A stretch of 64,000 bases of DNA from Lytechinus pictus (Eukaryota; Echinodermata; Echinoidea; Temnopleuroida; Toxopneustidae). The DNA lies in contig NC_087247.1 of NCBI RefSeq assembly GCF_037042905.1, forward strand, positions 59,047,920 through 59,111,919, in the 5' to 3' direction. A program made the position numbers and the translations under genes. The notes beneath the pieces are model-generated. The model did no database searches. It was not told where the DNA came from and worked only from the letters and a program-made list of their open reading frames with translations. Positions within the stretch are counted from its first letter, which is position 1. Each line of letters begins with the position of its first letter. Shown here one piece after another: positions 34,201-46,200 of the stretch.

Positions 34201-37200
34201 AGAATTTAGATCTCGTGATTCGCGCTGGCAACATCTCGCAAGGATGCCCTTTTAACAGTAATTAGCGCCATAATTGACCAAAAATTGAGTTTTACAAGTT
34301 CAGAATTGATTTTTTTTTCAAAACCACTTGCTCGCTATGCTCTGTCGCAGAAAAGTAAAGCCTAAATCAAAATATCTAACTTATCAATTAGAAATCACTT
34401 TAAAAAGGCTTTGCTCAACTTGATTTCTACAAAACACACAACTACTTAACGCAGTTGATAATCTTATTTCGAAAATATCTGTTTGCACCAAAATGCCCAT
34501 TTTTTACATATAAGTGCCCTTTTTGGCTTTGACCCCCCCCCCAAAAAAAAAAAAGTTCTGCTGCCCATGTCCCAGGGAGTGGAGAAAAACATATGTTGAG
34601 AATGGGCATGTCGGGATCAGATGACCGTGGTAATAATAATTGTTGCGATATAAATCACCTAGAAAAATAATTTATTATATCTACAAAGGTAACTTTTTTT
34701 ATAATTTTAATATTATGTCTAAATCTATCATGAAATTATTTTTGTTTTACATTTACCAGGGTCAACATTTTTGCTCGCTCAGTTTGCTCGCTCACACCTT
34801 TTATACATTTGCCCTGTGTGCCATGTCTGCCGCCTAAGCATTATTGGCTCATTGTTCCATAAATCAAAAGTTTGAAATGCCTTGGCCTTGGCCTTGAGGT
34901 TTTTAGGCCTTGGCCTTGTTGGCCTTGGGTTTCCATGCCTTGGCCTTCAGTTGGGTATTGAAGCCTTGGGCTTTAAAGCCTTGCTTGGCCTTGGAGGTTT
35001 GGGCCTTGAATACAATACTGGTTGATAATACCAACTCCTTTGGAAACTTTGTTACAGATTATACCAATGTGTTCATGCCATGTTTATTTGTTATCTATTG
35101 TCACCCCTAAAAAGTTAATGAAGATGCTAATGAAATATTTTTATTCCCCATAGTTATATTAAATTGTGTTTTGATGCTTATTTGTAAATATCTTGTATTT
35201 TTTTAAAATGTTAAGTACTAGTTTATTTACAGACAACCATTTATCTAAAAGTACCAATTCACGATTTAACTTATCGTTTAGTAACTGTGGGTTTGTATGT
35301 GACATGAAAACACTGGTATCATCTGCAAACCGAATAAAATTGAGATGACACGATACATTGTATATATCATTCATATGAATAAGAAATAACAAGGGGCCTA
35401 ATATTGAACCCTTGGGCACTCCACATCTGCTGCATTTTAATCCGGAAGTAATATTGTTAACATAAATATACAAATTGTTTATGATCACTTAAATAGCTTT
35501 GACACCTAGTAATACAACCCTTATACCATAATTACTGAGTTTGTGTAACAAAATAAAATGATCAAGAGTGCCAAATGCTTTTGACTAATCAAGAAATAAA
35601 CCCAACATAATTTCTTTCTTGTCAAAACAATGGCTAACTTCATGGATTAACCCCGGAAGTGCCGAAGACGTGGGGTGCCCTGGTCTAAAGCCATACTGAT
35701 GTTCTGAAATGATATTACATTTTTCAAGAAAGTCATAAATCCTGGAGTAAAAGCGCTTTTCAAGAATTTTAGAAAAGACTGCATGGGAGAACAGATATTG
35801 GTCTGTAATTACTTACATCATTTCAACACCACCTTTGAAAACTGGAATAATCTTAGAGATTTTATCAGAAAATACACCTTTAGCTATAGACATATTGAAG
35901 ATTTTAAAGAGAGGAACACAGATGACATGAATAACACGTTTAATAACATATATATGTACATTATCAAAGCCAGGACTGTAATTCTTTTCCAATTTACAAA
36001 CTATTTCAATTATTTCTTTACAAGTGACAGGTAGAAAAAAAATGCAGTTTTCACATTATTCTTTAGGAATCATGGACGTGGGAAGCGGGGGTGCTACGTG
36101 TGTTATTTTCCATAGGCAGCACCCCCTTGAATTCTGGTTGGTGTGTCACATATTATATGACATAGGTGAAATTTATGGAAATTACCAACATCTTGTGTTG
36201 AAACCCCTCTTTTGGCTTGTCAGATTTCTTGGCACCAAAACGACCTTCATTTTGTAGTGAAACCTTTGTTTTGCTTTTCAAATTTACATAGGCGGATCCA
36301 GGGGGCCCGGGACTCCATATTGGCGGAGCAAAAACAGGGGGGAAGGCACTTAAAAAAGGGAAAAGAGAGGAGAAAATAAGACGATGAAGAAGAGTGAATA
36401 AAATAAGGTGAGGGGACGACTTGGAAAATAAAATAAAAAACCTTTCATGTCACTATACAAAGTTTTCGCCCGCGCTTCGCGTTTGCATTGCATGTTTGAT
36501 GAGATGGGCCTACATGAGATTCTTCCTCAATAGGCTGGTATGGAGCTTAAAATATCAAGTTTTGAAGTCCATATACACAATATATTTCAGCTCCGACATC
36601 AAGCTTTTATTATTTTGTTCGATTTATGAATTGATTTTCAAAAAGTGCTCTGTAAAATGTCCGTTGTATTCTCTCAGTATCAACATTTTCAGCTCGCGCT
36701 GCGCGCTCGCGTTATTTGATTTTCTAGGTACCTATTCTCTTCGTGTATTCCATAAAACCCTCAAAATGTCCCTTAATTTTCAGGTTTGATTGTCAAAAAC
36801 CTATCAGCCAGCGCTGCGCTATCGTATTTTGATTGGTTAGTAATGTATACTTCAATAATTTCCTCTATAATAATAAGCGATTCTAGAAAGAAAAAAAACA
36901 CTTAAAATCCCCTTTTCATGACATCGCGATTTGCGCTCTCATTAATTTGTTAAAAATATATTAACCCAGGCATCCTATACATTATTACAAAAGTGCTTAT
37001 AATATTTAGTTTTCAGGAATGAATGTAAACAAATCTCGAGCTCTCATTAGGCTTATTGGATTAATAAATACAAAAATAACATTTTCATGAATTCCATGAA
37101 TAATTACATTGTCCTTTTTTTTTCAGAATGGAATATCTCGCGCTTAGGAAGAGGAATAGAAGGTCATAATTGTAATATGATGACAAAATGTCCTTAGAAT

Positions 37201-40200
37201 GTCCAAGACCTAGGTCAAAATAAGAATAATAAAAATATCAACTTGCGCTTCGCACTCACATCATTTATTAAGAGCGATTCATAATATCCACTTCTAGATT
37301 TTCCTACACAGTGCTTGAATTGGTGCTTAAATTGATCCTTTTTTCGGATAGGAATATCAAATATTTTCAGCTCGCGCTTCGCGATTACATTATTGATCTT
37401 GGATACCCAATTACCCATTATTTTCATGATTTATAAAACATGAATAGAGTGACCCGTTTTTAAGGTCTAAATCTCCTTTTTTCCCGCTTACGCTTCGCGC
37501 TCGCATTGTTTAGTTATATGCCTATCCTGCCCATGATTACAAAATATGCTTAGAATTTCCATTTTTTAGGTTGGAAAGTAAAAAAATTTCAGCTCGCGCT
37601 TCGCGCTCGCTTTATTTGATTATTGAATATGTATCGCTTTATGGCTTTATGGTCCCTTTTCATACGGATTTTGTTCAGGATCACAAACATTGCCCAGAAT
37701 GTTCGATTTTCAGGACAAGATAAATGAAATTTCTAAAAAGTAGCTCGCGCTCGCACTATTTAAATATGGCTTGTGAGATATACTATGTTTTATAAGAATA
37801 AATCAAAGAAGTGACTGTTAAGAAGAAACAAACAAAACTCATCTTTGAGTGCCCGATCGGGGAAAATATAGGTGACCCCCCCCCCCCCCCTATTGGCGAA
37901 AGCTGGATCTGCACCTGAATTAAGGCCTACTTTAGCACACCCAGCTAAAAAATCGTTACCAGGGCCCTGTTAGGAATGATTTATAATTTACATCAGAATA
38001 TTGCACATTTCCCCTTAGGTTGTAACCAATGTTCACTAAATATTCATTAAATATGTTTGAGACTACAGCTTCATTTTGAATCAATTCATTATCATGAGAA
38101 ATTTCTACCAATTTCTTCCTTTTTCTTTCTTTTTTGTACCAAGTATGCCTTTTAAAACATTCCATGTTTTCCGCATGTCATCCCAAAGCATTATCAAATT
38201 TATGTTTATAAAAGTTATGTTTAACTTTTTTCAAATCATTGTTCAACTTGTTTCGAAACTTCTTATATTTCTCATGTCTATAATCTGTTTGATTCTGAAG
38301 ATATTTTCTATGTAACTTGAATTTTTTTATTGCACATAATACTTAGTTCCTTGGTGATCCATGGTTTGTTTTGTTTACTCTTTTTTATTTTTACAGTTTT
38401 AATATTTACAGTATTTGATTATATCAGATTTATCAGATATATTGCATCATCAGCATTGTTTCAAGTTATATTATGAGTCAGAATCAAACAGTAGTAACAC
38501 GGATTCCGTATAGTCGAGAGAGTAGCATTTAATAAGTAAAGTTTGTAGCGCCCTCTTTTGGCAGGATCATTACATGCTCCTCAAATCTCATAAACATGCA
38601 GATATTGTAACATCCTCCCTTCTTTGAGCTTTGTGCTAGAGAGAATGTATATAATTGAAAAGAATCAATAATAAACCAAACAATTAAATGTATGTAAATA
38701 TTTCCAAAATATAAAACCAAAATACCAGTTTATGAGACTTTCACATTTTTGTAGTTGCACAAAAAATATACTTGCAAAAAAGAATAATTGAGTTAAAAAC
38801 AGTTCTTCCAGTTGCAAACAAAATGTTTTAAAAGTCCAGGTAAAATTGTCCAGGTTGATTTCACAAAATAAAAAGTCCAGATAGATGAGTTGATAAATGA
38901 GTTGGTTGTTGCTTCAGTTCTGACTTCAAAATTTGCTTGAGTTAAAAAAAAAGCAAAAAACTTGTTTAAAGAAATGTTAGTGTTCAGTTTATTTATTTCA
39001 GCATTCACTTTCTTTCCTTCTTCGGTTTAAATGTTCAAAACGTAACAAAATCCCTCATCTTAAGCGGTTCGCGTCGCTGACGTCTAGATCGTCTTAGGGA
39101 AGCTGGGTTGGTTGGTTCCGTTTCTGAGGTATTCAAGTTTGGATCACGCGACTTCTCCGGACTGTTAATATCCGCGTTCTGGGTCATCTGGGTCCTGGTA
39201 TAGGAAGAATGGCGCTCAGTAGTTGGTACACCAGGTTGAGGATTACCATCAGAACGTCTCCAGTTGAAAAGAGCAGGACCAGTGTCATGTACATCTTGTG
39301 GTTCAGATGTGGCTCTGAGGTGTTCTCTGTTCCTTCTGAGAACCTGGCCCTCACAGCGAACTTCATAGGAACGGTCATCCAGTTTCTTAAGGATAACTGC
39401 TTTCTTCCACTTCTTGTTATTGTTGAATGGCTTGACTCTTACGACTGCTCCTGGTGAGAGATCTTTCAACTTTCTTGTATCTCTGTTGAAATACTTTGCT
39501 TGACGTTTCTGGCTTTCTTTCAGTCTCTCAAGATCAGCCTGTGGGTTGCGATCAGGTGCAAGCAACCGAGTCGAAGTGGGGAGGAGAGTACGAGTCCGAC
39601 GACCCATGAATCTTTGGACTGGACTACTCTGGATACCTTGTGTAGGGGTGTTGCGAATGTTGAGTAAGGCTAGATCAACATCATCTCCAGTATCCTTGCA
39701 TCTTGTAAGTAGTCTTTTTGCAGTCTTGACAGCAGACTCTGCTTTGCCATTAGCTTTGCTGTTGTATGGAGAGATGGTATTATGCTTAACTCCAAGCTTT
39801 TTGGCAAATTCAGCAAATTCGTTAGAGGAGAAAGGAGGACCATTGTCAGATACGATGATTTCAGGTACTCCATATCTCCCAAACTGGTGTTTCAGTTTCT
39901 TGATGACTGCAGGGGCAGTTGTCCTCTGTAGTTTTTCTATCTCAAAGTAGTTTGAGTAGTAACAGATCATGATCAAATATGTGTCATTACTATGATGGAA
40001 AAGATCCAGTCCTATTTTAGCCCATGGTCTGTCTATAATATGGTGCGACATCAGAGGCTGGGCAGGCTGTGAGCTGGAGTTTTCTTGGCATGTGGCACAT
40101 GTTTGAATAAATTCCTTGATTTCTTTACTCATGCCCGGCCAGTAGAGATGATCACGAGCTCTCCTCAAAGTTGACTCGACACCATTGTGACCACGATGTA

Positions 40201-43200
40201 ACTCCTCTTTCATTTTGTGCCTGACTTGTTTTGGGACTACAAGCCGTTCACCCTTGAAGATTAGATCATCACTGACAGAAAGTTCATCTCTGAAACCAAA
40301 GTATGGGGTGAGTGACTGAGGAAGTTGTGACTTGTGGTCTGGCCACCCTTCAAGAATGGTGTCTTTGAGTTGGCAGAGAGTAGGGTCATTGGCAGTCTGT
40401 CTTTTTATCTCTGCTATCTTGTCATCAGGGAGTGCCAAGTGGTTAACAGCATTCACCACTTCTAGATCATGTTGTCCACTCTCATAGGGAAGAGAAGCAC
40501 GGCTAAGAGCATCAGCCAGGACGTTGTCCTTGCCCTTGAGATATCTCACTTGTATGTCATATGCAAGAGCTCGTAGCAGTAACCCTTGCAGACGCTTTGG
40601 AGCTCTATCCAGGTGTTTCTTGCAGATGCTTTCAAGAGGTTTGTGGTCAGTGAACACAGCTATTTCACGGCCATAGGTGTATTGATTCCATTTCTCCAGT
40701 GCAAATACTATACCAAGCATTTCTTTCTCAATGACAGAGTATCTGGATTCGGCATCACTCAGCATTCTGCTAGCATAGGCTATCGGTCTTCCATTTTGTA
40801 GCATTACCGCACCTACACCTGTGGAGCTGGCATCAGTCTGAATTTCTAGCGGTTTGCTATGATCGTAGAAGGCCAACACAGGTGCTTGCACTAGCATCTC
40901 TTTCAACACCTTGAAAGCTTTGTCGTGGTTGGAGTCCCAAGTCCACGCTGAGTTGTTATGCGTCAAGTCATTGAGAGGTTTCATCACATCTGATAACTTA
41001 GGTAGGTATCTGGATAGGTAGTTTACCATGCCACGCAAGCGATGGATGTCATCTTTACAAGAAGGATCAGTCATGTTCAGGATAGCTTCGACCTTTGATG
41101 GATCAGGTTTGAGTCCAGAGCTGGATACGATGTGGCCAAGGAATGTGATTTCCTTCAGTCGGAACTGACATTTATCCTTGTTCAACACAATGCCAACAGC
41201 TTGACATCTCTTCAGTAGACAATGTAGTCGGGCATCATGCTCAGCATCACTGTTGCCCCAGATGATGATGTCATCGGCCACACAGCGGACTCCAGAAAGA
41301 CCATCAAGTGCTTGGTGAAGCCTCTTTTGGAAGATTTCACTACTGACTTTCAAACCAAATGGAAGACGTTTCCATCTGTACCTTCCCCAGGGTGTGGCAA
41401 AAGTAGTCAGTAAACTAGACTCTTCATCTAACTTGCAGTGAAGGTATCCATCTTTCAAGTCACAGATTGAAAAGACTGTAGCATCTGAAAGCTGAGGTAG
41501 AATATCATCTAAGACAGGTAAGGGATAGTGCTCCCTCTTAAGCACGATGTTGAGAGGTCTGGGGTCTAGACAAACACGTACTTTACCAGATTTTTTCTGC
41601 ACCACAGCCATCTGATTTACCCAATCAGTTGGAGAGCTGACTTCTTCGATGATGTCTTTTGCCTGAAGATCATCAAGTGCATCCTTTACTTTGCCTTTCA
41701 AGGATTCAGGGATGATTCTAGCTGGGCAAACAGTAGGCATTGCATCATCCGTAACTGTCAGATGAACAGGACTTCCAGGCAGAGTGCCAATTGAAGAAGA
41801 CGAGAACACATCAGGATATTGGTCAGGAATTATCTCAGCAACGTCCTCAGGAACTATGTTGCGTACTAGCTCAAGGGAATCATAATGAACAGTAATGAGC
41901 TGCATCTTTTCCCCTGCTGTTTTGCTCAACAGTGGAGGTAGATCTTCCTTTACTACAATGTATTCAACTTTGTATTTCTTGCCAGTAGCAGGATTTCTGG
42001 TTATCACCTTACACTTGCCAATAGCCTGAGTTGTAGCTTTATTCCACATAGATAGACGGATGTTTGCACTCTGAACTACATCCTCCTCTTTTAGATACTT
42101 TTGTGGAAGAAGATTCACTGTTGCACCTGAGTCCAGTTGGAACGGTACCCTCTGATTGTTGATAAGCATGTTACAGATAATTGGCTCTTTGTCCATATCC
42201 ACTGCATTAATTTGCACAAAACTAATGCTTTCAGCTGAGGATGAGTAGTCATCATCTCCGACATGGTGAACATTCCTGGTCTTGCACACTGAAGATCCCT
42301 TGAAGTGATTAGGCTTACTGCAAGCTTTGCACTTTTGTCCCCATGCTGGACAGGACTCTTTTTTCATCTCATGAACCCTGTTACAGAACTTGCACTTCTT
42401 AACCTCTGATTTACCTTTCTGTAGATCTTTTGGTTTCTGCGTGCTATACTTCTTTCTTCCAGACTTTGGGAAATGTCTCTGTCCAACCTTATGTATGTCT
42501 TCATTCTTTTGACTCAGAGCTTTCATTTGGACAGAAGTAGCCTCTACAGCTGTACACACGTCTATAGCAGTCGTGAGGTCAAGGTCAGATCTCGAAATGA
42601 GTAGTTCTCTCATTCGATCATCACGCACACCGAGTAGGACACGATCAACAAGCAGCTTGTCTTTCATACAGTCACAGAATCCACACGTTTTGCTCATCAT
42701 ACGAAGAACCGTGACATACTGCTCAATGGATTCACCACTCTCTTGATTGCGCTGGTTGAATTTAAATCTCTCAAAGAATTCTCTGCTCTCTCCAAGGAAA
42801 TGTGTGTTAAACTTGTCCATAATCACAGAACATTTGATGCTATCAGCCTCAGTAGCAAATTTCATGCCATCGTAGACGCGAAGACATTCCGGTCCAACAC
42901 TGTGAAGGAGAAGGGCAGTCTGATAACGATCAGGTTGTTGAGAGAGATTTGTGAGAATAGAGTAATTTTCCCATTGCTGGCTCCACATTTTCCACTCCTC
43001 TGCGACATTATTTCCAGCAGACGCATTAAAATGCCCAGGGGTTGAATGGAAGGCTTAGCAAAAGTAGCTCCATGCTGAAGCTCGGAAGGAGACCCATCAC
43101 TATGATTATCATCAGTCATCATGCAATCAACAGTAGTCACAGTAAGTCAGAATGATAATTCACACCAATAGCGAACTAATGTAGAAAACAGGACACAGAC

Positions 43201-46200
43201 TTACATATGTGGGACACATGCAGGAATGACTCTCAGAAAGCTAGCGAAATCCAGTTGAAATCACAGTTTGCAGATACATAACAGAGTTCAGAGAGAAGAA
43301 TATTAACTGTTCTACGGAAATAGGTAACTTTTCACCGCTGCCATCATGTTTCAAGTTATATTATGAGTCAGAATCAAACAGTAGTAACACGGATTCCGTA
43401 TAGTCCAGAGAGTAGCATTTAATAAGTAAAGTTTTTAGCGCCCTCTTTTGGCAGGATCATTACATGCTCCTCAAATCTCATAAACATGCAGATATTGTAA
43501 CAAGCATGAACATTGTCGAATCGTGCAATATGAATTCAATGATGGACCTAGAGATGGGCATTCAACGCTATCATATATTTTCTTTGATCGAACGAGATCT
43601 GCCACTTAGTGATTATGTGCATCTTAAAGGAGAATGAAACCCTTGAAACCAGCTGAATCCATATCAAAGAGAAAAATCAAAGAAACATATTGTTGAAAGT
43701 TTGAGGAAGATTGAATGAATAATAAGAAAGTTATGAGCATTTGAATATTGAGATCACTAATGCCATGTAGATCCTCCCATTGGCAATGCGACCAAGATCT
43801 GTGATGTCACACACGTACAACCCCCTCATTACTTTAGTACTTATTTCACTTATATTCTCACTTTTATAGAGTCTATCACAAGGTGATGTGTTCTCTTTAT
43901 GAGAGGACAAGTACAGAGGTTTCACAACATTATATCATTGATGAATCGTTTGTCATATGATTAGAATGAGCAAAAAGAGATGTTTTGGGGTATATTTTCA
44001 GTGTCCAAAAGGGGAGAGTTGTTCATCTGTGAGATCATAGATCTTGGTCGCATTGCCAATGGGAGGATCTCCATAGCATTAGTGATCTAGACATTCAAAT
44101 GATCATAACTCTTTTATTGCTAGTCCTATTTTACTCAAACTTTTGTTGATCTTATTCTTTGATTTTTCTGCTTTAACAAAAGCTAACTTGCTCCAAGAGT
44201 TTCATTCTCCTTTAATGAGAACATACAGGTGTTTTGACAATAGCGAATACCAAGGCGTATCTTATTATTTACAAAGGACATCTTTCTTGGTTTTGGTTTT
44301 GTTGGCTGGTACCCTGTGTTAGAAAATGTTTTTCAGTCAACATACTTTAGTTTTAATATGTAATAAGTTTATATTTTGAATGTGTTGCCAATATCTGCGG
44401 GTCATTTTATCATGGATCCTACTAGATCCATGGTTTTATTAAAGGATTTTTAAACAATGAAGCATAAAACTTGATTTATTTCCCATCATCCGGTATAGTG
44501 CATATCTCCTTTATCTATTTGTTTCTTTCTTTCACTTTTTTTTGGGGGGGTCCAACTCAGATTTCTCGATGAATATCAAGCACCTGATCGAGTCCAAGGG
44601 TGGTGGCGTTAGTTTTTCACATTTTTATTTACAACGTGGTTAATGGTTGATAGATTTCTGGCTGATTGTAACATAAATTTGTCAACACAAAGAACCGCTT
44701 CAATTCTCGCTGAAAATATTCGTGATGTAGAAATAAAATCCAAAAGCAGTGTGTGTAGTACACAATCATTATGATGTATACTTAAATAGCCCTATATTTC
44801 TTTACTTTGTACTTTTATCAGATATGCTGATCCAGGGGGATTTCCAGCTTGTTTTAATCTATTGGGAAGTCCATGTCTAGCTGCAGCGTGGCCTTATCTG
44901 AGGAGGAATGGTGCACCATCATGTCAACCTCGGGAAAGGCATCAATTTGTGTCTTCTATGTATGGAAAATGTATCTGTAAGTATAGAAAGATGATAGTCG
45001 AAATAAGGGGTGCACAGCGACATTATGTAATGCCTGCTTCCATGATCTTTCAAGTGAAAACAGACAAGGAAACAGGGGGCGAAAAAGAAGGGAAACAATA
45101 TTTTTTTAAAGAATAAAAGAAATAGATGTCAAAGTAGTTATCTCGTTGTGTAAATGTATAATACCCTGATTATGCGATTGACAAAAAGTTATCTCATCTT
45201 CAGATCAGGGGCCGCGGAACGGTTTTCAAAGTGGGGGGGGGGGGCTGCCCATGCAAAAAATCATATGGTAATTTTTTCGTTTTTGTACACGGTTTTGGAA
45301 AAAAGTGGGAGGCTGAAGCCCACCTCTTCCCCAGCCCCCCGCTTCCGCGGCCCTTGCAGATATCTTGCCCCTCCTATATCAACATGTCCCAGCGTCATCC
45401 CTGATCGTGAATAAAACATTATTTTGACTACTTTAATGAGTCTGTGAATATAGCTTTCATGTAGACCTAATGATAATGATAATTACAAACATTGAGCGCG
45501 TACAATCCGGATTGAGATTGAACTGTTGTTTTCCAAGGCTCATTTTAATCAAGGAATAACTCCCGCCAGGTACCTCCATTCGCCACTCTCGGGTTTAGTA
45601 CAAAGTAGATAATTTAAAACCTTACAGAAATGAATTAATTTCATTATTGGGATTTGAACCCTCAATCGCCCTCTGTATGAAATTTGAGTGTCATGACTTA
45701 GCATCACCTTGATGGCCACGACGCTTCCCAACATGCCCAAGAAGCCATTACACTCCAGACATGAACAATGCTGGTGGATTAATGACAATAATGACATGAC
45801 AATACAAATGAAAATTAATAATTAAAACAAAATCATCCGTTTATTATACCTTTATTGCTGAAATATTGATTCGCCAATTGATGTCACATCATCATTATAT
45901 AAGTTGATAAGTAGTAGCGCTGCACATCAATGTCGGGTTTGCAGATCAATTATTACGAATATTATTGTTAATGAAACGATTTTGATGTTTCATTTACATT
46001 TTTTTGTTTCTTTGTATACCGCCCCGCTGTTTGTCTATTCTTCGATTATGTGTGTGTGTGTTTTTTCTTTTATGATATCCCTACCGCTACATAAAGCTGC
46101 ACCCGAAATATTGGCTATATCTGGAAATCAAACTGGTTATCCTGGTGATGTCGTCTTTATCTCGTGTACTACGTTCGGGAGACCACAACCTGTTGTCAGC

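Larger units (their letters stand above)
38457..43502 (-). mobile_element. Ty3/gypsy LTR retrotransposon, nearly intact
   Basis: LTRs of 156 bp at 38457-38612 and 43347-43502 start TGTTTC and end AACA and differ at two positions that I can see. AGCAT flanks both sides (38452-38456 and 43503-43507), a 5-bp target duplication. A purine-rich AAAGAAGGGAGGA (minus strand) lies beside the 38457 LTR. The minus strand after the other LTR begins TGATGGCAGCGG, a possible primer binding site. One ORF covers gag to integrase. There is no envelope gene. Confidence 0.9.
31320..43623 (-). mobile_element. Degenerate LINE, broken into pieces by three later insertions
   Basis: Minus-strand pieces are 31320-32044 (C-terminal tail with HNYDTRS, RTNSSTFYIF and GPEIWNTI), 35021-36286 (reverse transcriptase with GVPKGSILGPLLF and RFADDTSVF, and an upstream QYGFRPGHPTSSA block in another frame), 37918-38456 (linker with KPWITKEL and VSNIFNEYLVNIG), and probably 43503-43623. 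From family knowledge this is a CR1/Jockey-type ORF2. Frameshifts and stops are frequent, so it is dead. No endonuclease domain was seen. The outer limits are approximate. Confidence 0.75.

Noticed and set aside
44600-44607. Alternative donor GTTAGT for the 44561 exon
   Set aside because: It gives phase 1, which does not fit the phase-2 start of the exon at 44822.
45904-46096. Open frame continuing upstream of Ig domain 1
   Set aside because: A T-rich tract and AG acceptor at 46095-46096, with phase agreeing with the previous exon, show this part is intron.
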